9,076 nucleotides of DNA from Promethearchaeia archaeon (lineage in GTDB: Archaea; Asgardarchaeota; Lokiarchaeia; Sigyniarchaeales; SOKP01), in assembly GCA_029856445.1 (NCBI GenBank), contig JAHQWY010000131.1:1-9076 (forward strand), given 5' to 3'. Shown here piece after piece: positions 1 through 7,013 of the stretch. Position 1 is the stretch's first letter. Every line of letters begins with the position of its first letter. A program made the translations under genes and the position numbers. Under the pieces are notes generated by a model. The model had not been told where the DNA came from and did no database searches. It saw only the letters and a program-made list of their open reading frames with translations.

Positions 1-396
1 TTATCCAAGAATTATGACTTTGTGCTCATCGATGCCCCTGCGGGATTGGAATACTTCTCTCGAAAAACAGGCAGAAACGTGACTGATCTTGTCATTGTCA
101 CTGATCCAAGCAAAATGGGTTTCCACACTATGAAACGGATAATAGAAATAACCAAAGAAGTAAATCTTTTATTTGAAAATATTTGGATAGTCGGAAATCG
201 GTTTCCACAGAACGTAAGAGAATTACTAGAAAAAGAGGTAACCTCCCTTAATGAAAAAAATGTGAAACTTCTAGGCTTTGTATCAAATAGTGATGAAATC
301 AGCAAAATGAATCTAATAGGTGAAAATCTACTCCAGTTACCTGAGGATAGCGAGGCTTATAGAACAGTAAAAGATCTATTTGCTTCAATTATATAA
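1..396 (+). CDS. CooC/MinD-like P-loop ATPase, C-terminal part (5' end outside window)
   Basis: The frame is open from base 1 (L-S-K-N-Y-D-F-V-L-I-D-A-P-A-G) to a TAA at 394-396, giving the last 131 residues of a longer protein. The first GTG, at 22, is not the start, because the residues before it form the Walker B strand YDFVLID. The sequence DAPAGLEYFSR, then TDLVIVTDPS, an 'IVGNR' strand, and a 'G(F/I)(V/P)..DEI' segment near the end follow the order seen in CooC-type ATPases of the SIMIBI/MinD class. These proteins use ATP to load nickel into carbon monoxide dehydrogenase. The Walker A loop would lie to the left of the window and is not visible. The family call is fairly firm. The CODH-maturation role is inferred, since no CODH subunit is in view; a generic MinD/ParA-like ATPase is the alternative. 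A decayed paralogue fragment follows immediately at 398-547. Confidence 0.8.
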   Translation, partial: LSKNYDFVLIDAPAGLEYFSRKTGRNVTDLVIVTDPSKMGFHTMKRIIEITKEVNLLFENIWIVGNRFPQNVRELLEKEVTSLNEKNVKLLGFVSNSDEISKMNLIGENLLQLPEDSEAYRTVKDLFASII

Positions 397-397
397 A

Positions 398-547
398 AAG
401 GACATAGAAAAAATTAATCAATAAAAAGCAAAACTTTTAGGATTAATCCCAAATAATGATGAAATTAGTGAAATCATCTAAACTGGAGGAATTCTGTTAG
501 ATTTACCTCCAGATAATTTTTCTTATAGGGAAGTAAAAGAAATATAA
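398..547 (+). pseudogene. Decayed C-terminal remnant of a second CooC-like gene
   Basis: Reading codons from 398 to the TAA at 545-547 gives a frame interrupted by TAA at 422-424 and 479-481. Its translation aligns without gaps to the C-terminal 50 or so residues of the upstream ATPase. Shared blocks are KLLG, DEIS, LL.LP.D and YR.VK, about 21 identities over 49 columns counted by eye. The remnant reads GLIPNNDEIS where the intact gene reads GFVSNSDEIS. The 'IP' is the more usual family form, so this looks like a relic of a diverged paralogue rather than a fresh copy of the gene end. The N-terminal and ATP-binding parts are absent, and homology begins right after the upstream stop codon. This suggests that a tandem pair was collapsed by deletion and then decayed. 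No start codon or intact frame remains. Confidence 0.72.
483..524 (+). terminator. Hairpin plus T-rich tract, possible terminator
   Basis: CTGGAGG (483-489) and CCTCCAG (506-512) form a perfect 7-bp inverted repeat around a 16-base loop. A T-rich stretch on the + strand follows (517-524, TTTTTCTT). It lies about 90 bases after the stop of the CooC-like gene, inside the decayed paralogue. Archaeal termination depends mainly on T-tracts, so the hairpin may be incidental to its protein-coding past. Its role as a terminator is inferred only. Confidence 0.35.
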
Positions 548-564
548 CCTTAAATCATATGAAA

Positions 565-1227
565 TCAAATATAATCATTAATCCTTTTATTTCGAAAACG
601 CTTTTCTACTCCATCTCTCATCCCTGGTAATTCAAAACATTTATCTGGAATCATCTTTTTAAAAAAAGGTCGGTTCTCTCGTTCAGAAATAAACTGTGAT
701 TTATATAGTGTCTCGAAGATTTCTACACCAGTAAATTGAATATCATCGAAATATGGAATAATCGGACGATTTTTACTTACATTATCTACAACAGTTTTTA
801 GTGGGGCGTTAATCTCACGAATAATCCCTCTTTCATCAATAGTTGAAGTTGTATAGGTGTGTTCATTATATAGGCAGATAATACATTGTGGCCATCTTTT
901 ATGGAAGTAGCTCAAGACGCGGTCTATTACCTTATGTTTGAGGCATACTATCCCAAATAAAACACCCCTATTATTAATTTCAGTGCGCGTAAATTGGATC
1001 GCTCGATAAGTTTCTTTAGAAATCTCACGCATCATACGATTAATTTTTTTTGCGAATGGAGTCCCTGAATTGCGTAAGACTACTTCTGGAATTTTCTTAA
1101 TCTGTTGGATGAGGTCAGGATAATAGCTACAATGACGGGGAAGATCATCTATTAATTCTTCATGTGAATGACCTCTAGCACACCCAACAACTTCCAATGG
1201 ATCCTTTTCTTCAGATAATTTTCTCAA
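565..1227 (-). CDS. DUF4130 protein, partner of radical SAM DNA-repair protein
   Basis: This 220-residue protein belongs to the DUF4130 / 'probable DNA metabolism protein' family, which nearly always sits next to a radical SAM partner. Visible family hallmarks are the stretch around 75-112 (AIQFTR...GVLFGIV..KH.VIDRVLSYFHKRWP), matching the family's usual 'APHFAERFP' region. A second is 174-201 (LYKSQFISERENRPFFKKMIPDKCFELP), matching the conserved 'I.eR.Np....~mPk.yw..l.E' end. Many bacterial relatives carry a C-terminal uracil-DNA glycosylase domain; this one ends right after DUF4130 and has none. The start is a TTG whose bases overlap the TGA of the upstream radical SAM gene (TTGA), so translation is probably coupled. 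No other start is available before an in-frame stop at 1249-1251. The biochemical activity is unknown; a role in DNA repair or modification is inferred from the glycosylase fusions. Confidence 0.82.
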   Translation of the reverse strand: MRKLSEEKDPLEVVGCARGHSHEELIDDLPRHCSYYPDLIQQIKKIPEVVLRNSGTPFAKKINRMMREISKETYRAIQFTRTEINNRGVLFGIVCLKHKVIDRVLSYFHKRWPQCIICLYNEHTYTTSTIDERGIIREINAPLKTVVDNVSKNRPIIPYFDDIQFTGVEIFETLYKSQFISERENRPFFKKMIPDKCFELPGMRDGVEKRFRNKRINDYI

Positions 1228-2552
1228 GCAATTTCTCTCTGTGAAATTTTATCATTATCTATATCAAAATATTTATTTAAAGTCGTTTGATTATGCCCAT
1301 CTATCAAGAGGAAAGGTTCAGCTCGTTTTAATACTACTCCTACAGATTTAAGGTCTTGTCTGCGTTTAAATAAGAATTTTTTAGCTTGTAAATTTATTAT
1401 ACGTTTAGCCGATATTGGTCCAATCCCAGGGACACGCAAGAGCTCTTGGTATGATGCTTGATTAGGGTCTACAAAATTATGATCTTTAAAGTATTCCCTT
1501 GCTAAATGAATCTTTGGGTCCCCCTTTGGCAGATTACCATCTTCATCAAAAATTTCCTTCAAATCCTTCAATTTGTAATGATATATTCTTAATAGCCAAT
1601 CACTTTGATATAACCGATGTTCTCTTGCTAGTGAAGCTGCTTGTTTACCTGCTAGAGGTGTTCCTTCGATTGGAATGAAGGAAGAAAAATAGGCTCTTCT
1701 TAAATCAATTTCTTTATATCCCCAGTCGATCCTTTTAAGTAAATCACAATCACTTTCATTTTCAGCAGCACCCACCACAAATTGGGTAGTCTGCCCGCTA
1801 TTGAGAATCGGAGCTCCATCCCATCGGAACTTTTTATAACCATTTTCTCTTCGATCCTTGATCATTTTTTCCTGATATCTCAATTTACAGTCTTGCTCAA
1901 TATCTCTCATTTCTTTAAGAGCTTCATCATTGTGTTTGATCCTCATCTGCTTTAACCAACGTTGGCGTGTTATGATATCATTATTAAAATCTTTTTGTTC
2001 TGCAATTTCTGCCAGATGATCTTTAGAAGAGGCTTCAGTATTGATCGAAATACGATCAGAAAGAGTTATTGCTTCTCTAAGGAGATATTGACTTACACCT
2101 GGTAAGCATTTGAAATGTATATATCCTCCGAAATTATACTTAAATCGGAGTAGTCGAATTGCCTCCAACATTTCTTCAGTGGTTTTATCTGCACTTCCAC
2201 AAACGGCAGAAGAAATAAATACTCCTTCAACAACATTCATTGAATAAAGTTTCATAAATGTTCGAGCGTATTCTTCTGGGCTAAAACTCATCTTTCTTTT
2301 ACAGCTGTGTGAAAAGCAGTACTTACAATTATAGATACATTTGTTAGTATATAGAGTTTTGAAAAGGCTCATACACCGTCCATCAGGGGTATAACTGTGG
2401 CAAATTCCAGCGCGTGCTGTATTTCCAATCCAATTTTCTGAGTCTCCAAAAAGATTTGGATATTTGTCAGTACGAGACGACGCTGTCGAAGCACAAATAT
2501 CATATTTTGAATTTTCTCCCAAAATCCGTATCTTTTCTAAAGTAGATGGCAC
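1224..2552 (-). CDS. Radical SAM/HhH putative DNA modification or repair protein
   Basis: This 442-residue protein matches the family of putative DNA modification/repair radical SAM proteins that pair with DUF4130. Residues 72-79 hold the CX3CX2C motif (C72, C76, C79) that ligates the [4Fe-4S] cluster used to cleave S-adenosylmethionine. Other family landmarks are KYDICAS (16-22), GICHSYTPDGRC (49-60), GGYIHFK (142-148), SGQTTQFVVGA (252-262) and REHRLYQSDWLLR (310-322). Residues 365-390 form a helix-hairpin-helix (LLRVPGIGPISAKRII), a non-specific DNA-binding element, so the protein probably acts on DNA in the cytoplasm. A very charged stretch at about 197-245 looks longer than I recall for bacterial members. 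The start is GTG at 2552 with GAGAA just before it; no ATG fits better. The next gene overlaps its stop by 4 bases. The substrate is not known for the family. Confidence 0.88.
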   Translation of the reverse strand: MPSTLEKIRILGENSKYDICASTASSRTDKYPNLFGDSENWIGNTARAGICHSYTPDGRCMSLFKTLYTNKCIYNCKYCFSHSCKRKMSFSPEEYARTFMKLYSMNVVEGVFISSAVCGSADKTTEEMLEAIRLLRFKYNFGGYIHFKCLPGVSQYLLREAITLSDRISINTEASSKDHLAEIAEQKDFNNDIITRQRWLKQMRIKHNDEALKEMRDIEQDCKLRYQEKMIKDRRENGYKKFRWDGAPILNSGQTTQFVVGAAENESDCDLLKRIDWGYKEIDLRRAYFSSFIPIEGTPLAGKQAASLAREHRLYQSDWLLRIYHYKLKDLKEIFDEDGNLPKGDPKIHLAREYFKDHNFVDPNQASYQELLRVPGIGPISAKRIINLQAKKFLFKRRQDLKSVGVVLKRAEPFLLIDGHNQTTLNKYFDIDNDKISQREIA

Positions 2553-2739
2553 TTCTCGTTCAGTTAAGTAAAATGTTATTTGTTAATATTGTTATATGTC
2601 AATTTTTGATGATTAATTTATAAAAAGGAGGGGCATATAGAATTTTCAAAATAACTTGAATAGCCATTTTCTATTTCATAAACAAACTTAAATCTATTTT
2701 TAGTTTATCAAATCATATTCAATAAAAATTATAGATAAT
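2553..2739. promoter_or_regulatory. Divergent promoter region
   Basis: This 187-base gap separates the leftward radical SAM gene from the rightward ThDP enzyme gene, so both promoters must lie here or in the gene ends. It is very AT-rich. It holds one good TATA-like box (2617-2626) and weaker AT-rich stretches nearer the ThDP start (about 2688-2693 and 2721-2730). I see no conserved small ORF, RNA gene or clear operator palindrome in it. Confidence 0.55.
2617..2626. promoter_or_regulatory. Candidate archaeal TATA box
   Basis: TTTATAAAAA resembles the archaeal TATA consensus and its core TTTATAAA is nearly symmetric, so it could serve either strand. Read leftward, a start point about 25 bases on would leave roughly a 44-base leader before the radical SAM GTG. 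Read rightward it would leave roughly 90 bases before the ThDP gene. The leftward reading fits better by spacing. No clear purine-rich BRE is visible on either side, so orientation is not settled. Confidence 0.4.
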
Positions 2740-4575
2740 ATGGAATTGAAGATGCAGAAATACACAGGAGGAGAAATTATATCTAAATATCTTATCAAAG
2801 AAGGAGTAAAATACGTAGTTGGAATACCCGGACATGGAAATTTACCCCTTGTTGATGCCTTCTTTAAAGATCAAGATAAACTTACTTTAATTCAACCAAA
2901 ACAAGAGATGAGTGGAGTACATCTGGCTGTAGGTTATTATCGAGTCACAGGGAAACCTTTGGTTGTTTTTACCTCAATTGGTCCTGGTGCTATTAATACT
3001 GCAATAGGAATCGCAGATGCTTACGTAGATAGTATGCCGGTTCTAGTTCTTACAGGAGACGCACATGTTCATATGAGAGGTAAAGGTGTTTTACAAGAAA
3101 TTGAAAGAAAAAGGGATTCTGATATGCCAAGAATCCTTGAACCAATCGTTAAACGCAGCTTTCAGGTTGACACAGTAGGACAGTTACCCTCGATAATGCA
3201 ACGAGCCTTTAATCAAATGATGATAGGACGAAAAGGTCCAATTCATATAGATCTCCCTATGGATGTACAATCATCTGCTATGACTACCGAAATCCCTAAT
3301 CCTATTAAACATAAATCTCAAGGGAGAATTTATAGTGATCCAGAATTAATAACCCGTACCGTAAATTTCTTAAAAAAGGCTCAAAGACCAGTATTATTAT
3401 TAGGGGGTGGAGTTGTTTCATCTGAAGCATTTGAGGAGGTTAAGATCGTAGCAGAAAAGATTGGTGCGGGCGTTGTAGCTACTATGATGGCGAAAGACGC
3501 ATTTCCAAATGATCATCCTCTTTTTTGTTGGGCTACTGGTAGCAAAGGAACTACAGTTGGCTTAAAAATTACTTCCAAAGCAGATCTAATACTTGCAATT
3601 GGTTGTAGATTTGCTGACGAAACAGCAAGCTCATATAAAGACGGGGTAAGTTTTTCAATACCACCCACGAAATTAATACAGATTGATATCGATCAAAATG
3701 AAATTGGTAAAAATTATCCTGTTGAACTTGGAATAATTGGTGATGCCAAAGCATGTTTAAGGCAAATTATTAACGAGTTAGGTGACTACAAAGAAGACTA
3801 TGAAAAAACTGATTATTTCAAAGAAATCCAAGAAGAAAAGAAAAAATGGTTCGAAATTTTAAAGGAACACATAAATAAAAATCAAGATATCCCAAATCTT
3901 ATGATTTCAACAGTTTTACAAGAAATTAGGAAGTTTTTTGACAGGGATGCGATTTTTATTACTAGTTCTGGGAATGTTCAAGCACAAATGATACAAGAAT
4001 TGGAATTCTATGAACCAAAAACATGTATTACGGCTGGTGGTTTTTCAACTATGGGATATAGTGTACCTGCAGGTATTGGGGCAAAATTAGGGTCAATTGA
4101 TATAGGTAAAACTGATCGTCAAGTAGTAGCACTTGTGGGTGATGGGGATTTCATGATGACAATTTCAGAATTATCAGTTGCCGTCCAATTAGGATTGAAA
4201 AATCTCTTCTTTATTGTCTTGAATAATTTTGGGTGGATTGCGATTAAAGACCTTCAACAAGCAGCATTTGGCGAAGATAGAAGTTATGGTACTGCTTTTG
4301 AAGATAAAGACGGAAATCCTTATTCGCCTGATTTTAGTAAAATCGCAGAAGGTTTTGGTTGCTATGCTGAAAAAATTTTAGAAAGAAAAGAAATTATACC
4401 AGCATTAGAAAGAGCAAGTAGATCGAACAAGCCAGCAGTAATAGAAATTCTTGTTAGTAGAACTTTTCCTTTTACTGGCTCACCAGCATGGGGATGGTGG
4501 GATGTTCCTATACCAGAATATCTAGAAGACAGAAGAAAGAAATATGAGGAGGAAATTAAAGGAGAAAAATTATAA
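2740..4575 (+). CDS. Thiamine-diphosphate enzyme, acetolactate synthase-like
   Basis: This 611-residue protein has the full three-domain layout of the acetolactate synthase/pyruvate oxidase superfamily. The N-terminal pyrimidine-binding domain (about 5-185) carries the activating glutamate, E56, in QPKQEMSG. A central domain (about 200-345) includes RPVLLLGGGVV and DLILAIGCRF. The C-terminal pyrophosphate domain (about 385-575) has the metal-ThDP motif from GDG (467-469) to NN (495-496). Such enzymes cleave or form C-C bonds next to a carbonyl in the cytoplasm. The GKGVLQEIERKRDSDMPRIL segment and the tail GWWDVPIPEYLEDRR resemble poorly characterised ALS-like and IolD-like proteins more than classical IlvB. 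No small subunit (ilvN) or ilvC is adjacent. The substrate is therefore open. ATG at 2740 gives the longest form; ATG at 2752 (MQKYTGGE) matches the usual family start and may be the true one. Its stop is 5 bases from the stop of the convergent SCP2 gene. Confidence 0.88.
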   Translation: MELKMQKYTGGEIISKYLIKEGVKYVVGIPGHGNLPLVDAFFKDQDKLTLIQPKQEMSGVHLAVGYYRVTGKPLVVFTSIGPGAINTAIGIADAYVDSMPVLVLTGDAHVHMRGKGVLQEIERKRDSDMPRILEPIVKRSFQVDTVGQLPSIMQRAFNQMMIGRKGPIHIDLPMDVQSSAMTTEIPNPIKHKSQGRIYSDPELITRTVNFLKKAQRPVLLLGGGVVSSEAFEEVKIVAEKIGAGVVATMMAKDAFPNDHPLFCWATGSKGTTVGLKITSKADLILAIGCRFADETASSYKDGVSFSIPPTKLIQIDIDQNEIGKNYPVELGIIGDAKACLRQIINELGDYKEDYEKTDYFKEIQEEKKKWFEILKEHINKNQDIPNLMISTVLQEIRKFFDRDAIFITSSGNVQAQMIQELEFYEPKTCITAGGFSTMGYSVPAGIGAKLGSIDIGKTDRQVVALVGDGDFMMTISELSVAVQLGLKNLFFIVLNNFGWIAIKDLQQAAFGEDRSYGTAFEDKDGNPYSPDFSKIAEGFGCYAEKILERKEIIPALERASRSNKPAVIEILVSRTFPFTGSPAWGWWDVPIPEYLEDRRKKYEEEIKGEKL

Positions 4576-4580
4576 GTAAA

Positions 4581-5423
4581 TCAAAAATTTATGAAATCTA
4601 AAAATATATCAATTAAATCTTGAAGAATTAAAGCCTTAGCTATATCTCCTTGAATATTTATCTTTCCATTCATAAATGCAGAGACTGGATTACCATTAAT
4701 TAATAAATCTGCAGAAGTTTCAAGGTTCATTTCTAAAACAAAATTAGCATTAGGTGCTTCTCCTTTATACCAACTCATTCTATTATCGGTTATGCGGACA
4801 ACATAATTATCAAGATCAATAAGTCTCAATTGAATACTTAAATCCTCTTCTGAGATAGTATTTTGAGCTTCAGGATTATTATTTACGAAAACTGTTAAAA
4901 CTTCTAAAAAAAGGGGAACTTGCGATGGTTTGACTTTAGTTGGTCCTTTCAAATAAACATTTATGAGATCTTTCATTGAATTGGCATCTATAAGTCTTTC
5001 TGTATCTTGGTTCTCACTAACTTCTAACAAATTAAAAGCCAACTCTAAAATATTAACAAAAGTTATTACCTTAAGCAAATCTCCTTGTATTTTGAAGGAT
5101 TCAGAGAAATATGCTTCCAGAGGATCTATTTTTCCAAGAAATAAATTAAAAATTGTTTTTGAATTCAAACTTATAATAAAATCTGGAGTTTTTAAAGTAC
5201 CTCTATTAAAAATTGCTTTTTGATCTTCAATATTAAGATTATATATTTCAGCATCTTCAATTTTCAATATTATCCTTAATTTATATCCTTCTATGAGCTT
5301 TTGAACTTCTGGATTTATGTTGATAAAATCAGAGAGAATTTGAAATAAAACATTAATATCATCAATATTAACAGCTTCAATACCTTTTTCTCTTATTTCA
5401 ATTAATCTTTTAATATTTTCCAT
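4581..5423 (-). CDS. Tandem SCP2-domain (sterol carrier-like) protein
   Basis: The protein is two diverged copies of one domain joined by a linker. Counting residues from the upstream TTG, copy 1 spans about 26-138 and copy 2 about 172-283. Both start with a helix ending NPE (ININPEVQ / VNNNPEAQ). They then run through alternating strands to matching ends: GKIDPLEAYFSESFKIQGDLLK and NGNPVSAFMNGKINIQGDIAK. The G...P..A(Y/F)...(F/I)..I.GD pattern is that of the SCP2 fold, which binds lipids or other hydrophobic ligands in a tunnel. There is no signal peptide or membrane segment, so it should be cytosolic. The chosen ATG at 5423 has a TTG three codons upstream (5432) as an alternative; neither has a Shine-Dalgarno site. 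The ligand is unknown. A T-rich strand follows the stop, overlapping the end of the convergent ThDP gene. The gene looks strongly AT-rich. Confidence 0.72.
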   Translation of the reverse strand: MENIKRLIEIREKGIEAVNIDDINVLFQILSDFININPEVQKLIEGYKLRIILKIEDAEIYNLNIEDQKAIFNRGTLKTPDFIISLNSKTIFNLFLGKIDPLEAYFSESFKIQGDLLKVITFVNILELAFNLLEVSENQDTERLIDANSMKDLINVYLKGPTKVKPSQVPLFLEVLTVFVNNNPEAQNTISEEDLSIQLRLIDLDNYVVRITDNRMSWYKGEAPNANFVLEMNLETSADLLINGNPVSAFMNGKINIQGDIAKALILQDLIDIFLDFINF

Positions 5424-5445
5424 TTTTTTCAAGTTTTTTAAATTG

Positions 5446-5453
5446 TTATAATA
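5446..5453 (-). promoter_or_regulatory. Weak TATA-like box before SCP2 gene
   Basis: On the minus strand this reads TATTATAA and is centred about 26 bases ahead of the ATG at 5423. That is the spacing expected for a leaderless archaeal transcript, and the gene has no Shine-Dalgarno site. The surrounding DNA is so AT-rich that chance is a serious alternative. Confidence 0.25.
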
Positions 5454-5457
5454 GATA

Positions 5458-6942
5458 TTATCTATAAATTGAAAATTCTTTATCTAATTTTTTTTTAAGA
5501 CTTAATGGGAGATTATATTTATCTGAATACAGATGGAAAATCAAATCATCAATTTTTTTTTGATCATCTATGTAATCATAATCTGGGTTAGATTCTTTAT
5601 TTCTGATAATGTTATTAACTAATTTTTCAATTTTAATTTTTGTTTCATTATCAACTGGTATAATGGGTAAAGCTTGGATTCCAGTTATTTGAATGCTACT
5701 AGTATTATTGATGATTCCTTTAGCTAGGTAATTATATAAAGAACTATTTAACAATCCTAACATATATGGAATTGTTAGGTTATTATCTCTAATAATAAAT
5801 CCTATTGCTTTATTTGAATCCCAATAACATCCTTTTGGCATATAACGAGCAGCTAATCTTGAACTTACACCACTAATTATAATACCCTCCTGTTCAAATG
5901 GTACATTCGTAGGAATATCATAATTATTTCTAGATTCTCCGTCCCAATCTAATGCTTCCATAATTGGTCTATAATATTGTTCTGCTCCTCCTCTCTTTAA
6001 ATAAGGCTTCCACTTTATTGAGTCAAGGTCTTTTTTTAAAATTATTTTATATTTCCTGTATGGATCAGATATATTTTTATTTCTTCTTTCAAAAACCTTA
6101 GCTAATTCTGTTTGGTCTATAGCAGCGATATATTTTCTATTATTATGGGTATGCATCCCAATAAATCCTGATAAAAAATTATCCAATTTTGGTGATTTTT
6201 CAAATAATTTAATGATCTCGTCTTCAACATCAATAAAAAATATGTTGTATGGTAAGGAATTATATTTCTTTTGCTTTATTTCATTGACAAATTTTGGATC
6301 TTTATAATCTTCCTCTTTATCTACTCTAGGAATGATCCTCATTATATTATTTTCCCGGTATTTTTTATTCTTTTGACCAGAGCATTTTGTTAGAATAAAA
6401 ATTGCAGCACTTGTGCTTACGTTTTGACTGGAAAACAAATTTTTTGGTGCTAGAAGAATTTCATTAATCATGCAATTATTAAGAATAAACTTCCTTAGAT
6501 TTTTATGGGTACTTAAGGTTAAAAAAGAATCACTGGTTATAAAACCTAATTTTCCACCCTCTTTTAAGCGCCATATACTATTTACAATAAACATAGCATA
6601 AGATTCGTGAGCATTTATTTTCCCATAAATTTTTCTGAGCTTTAATTTATTTTTACGAATATAAGTACTGGCTTTATTTAGATAAGGTGGATTTCCAACA
6701 ATAAAATCAAACTCATTATACGAATCAGGATACAAAGCAATAAGCGTGTCCTGAGCTTTAAAGTAAACTCCTAGTTTTTCTATTTCTCCTTTTATACTTG
6801 AATTTATATCATATGCAAATATTTGCTCCTTGTTAACTCCAGATTCTATTAATTTTTTTACGAATATACCAGGTCCAACACATGGATCCAAAATTTTCTG
6901 ATCTTTCTTAATCTTCCCTAATCTTGAAATTATATATTTCAC
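5458..6942 (-). CDS. Adenine-specific DNA methyltransferase (TaqI/Eco57I type)
   Basis: This frame encodes 494 residues of a DNA N6-adenine methyltransferase. The SAM-binding motif I is DPCVGPGIFV (19-28), with an acidic AYDIN strand at 43-47. The catalytic motif IV is NPPY (84-87), as in TaqI and Eco57I-type enzymes. The region 255-430 fits a target-recognition domain: it contains GIIISGVSSRLAARYMP, then NKAIGFI, LLGLLNSSLYNYL and a closing LPIIP, typical of the TaqI-like specificity module. No nuclease motif is seen in the protein and no restriction enzyme gene is adjacent, so it may be an orphan modification enzyme. The start given is GTG at 6942, with no Shine-Dalgarno site at a usable distance. 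The frame upstream of it still encodes family motif X, so the annotated N-terminus is too short or the gene is frameshifted (see 6943-7003). Confidence 0.85.
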   Translation of the reverse strand: MKYIISRLGKIKKDQKILDPCVGPGIFVKKLIESGVNKEQIFAYDINSSIKGEIEKLGVYFKAQDTLIALYPDSYNEFDFIVGNPPYLNKASTYIRKNKLKLRKIYGKINAHESYAMFIVNSIWRLKEGGKLGFITSDSFLTLSTHKNLRKFILNNCMINEILLAPKNLFSSQNVSTSAAIFILTKCSGQKNKKYRENNIMRIIPRVDKEEDYKDPKFVNEIKQKKYNSLPYNIFFIDVEDEIIKLFEKSPKLDNFLSGFIGMHTHNNRKYIAAIDQTELAKVFERRNKNISDPYRKYKIILKKDLDSIKWKPYLKRGGAEQYYRPIMEALDWDGESRNNYDIPTNVPFEQEGIIISGVSSRLAARYMPKGCYWDSNKAIGFIIRDNNLTIPYMLGLLNSSLYNYLAKGIINNTSSIQITGIQALPIIPVDNETKIKIEKLVNNIIRNKESNPDYDYIDDQKKIDDLIFHLYSDKYNLPLSLKKKLDKEFSIYR

Positions 6943-7003
6943 TGTTAAAGTTGGAGTAATAACTACTCCTAAATCCTTACTATTAAGCTTGATTCTTAAT
7001 CAT
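6943..7003 (-). pseudogene. Out-of-frame N-terminal coding segment of the methyltransferase
   Basis: In the methyltransferase frame, the codons before the GTG at 6942 read KLNSKDLGVVITPTLT. The GVVITP matches motif X (usually G.v.TP) at the N-terminus of this enzyme class. No ATG, GTG or TTG lies between this motif and an in-frame TGA at 7002-7000. An ATG at 7003-7001, 10 bases after the peptidase stop, opens a different frame (MIKNQA, then stop). Skipping one base near 6991 would join them as MIKNKLNSKDLGVVITP, a natural start for such an enzyme. So a one-base insertion, real or from sequencing, is the simplest reading. An AGGAG at 6970-6966 followed by ATT at 6960 is a less likely rare start. 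Confidence 0.6.
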
Positions 7004-7013
7004 CACTCTTAGA

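Noticed and set aside
12..305. Open frame on the minus strand opposite the CooC-like gene
   Set aside because: It is fully antisense to a frame with clear ATPase motifs, and its low-complexity S/F/T-rich translation shows no recognisable domain.
2627..2633. GGAGGGG as a Shine-Dalgarno site for a small + strand gene in the divergent region
   Set aside because: No ATG, GTG or TTG lies at a workable distance downstream and the frames close quickly, so no small gene can be supported.
3569..3754. Short minus-strand open frame inside the ThDP gene
   Set aside because: It lies opposite the conserved central domain of the ThDP enzyme; the translation has no family features and no start signal.
4963..5223. 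Plus-strand open frame opposite the SCP2 gene
   Set aside because: The minus-strand frame has two recognisable repeats with matching motifs. The plus-strand peptide has none and is a by-product of AT-rich codons.
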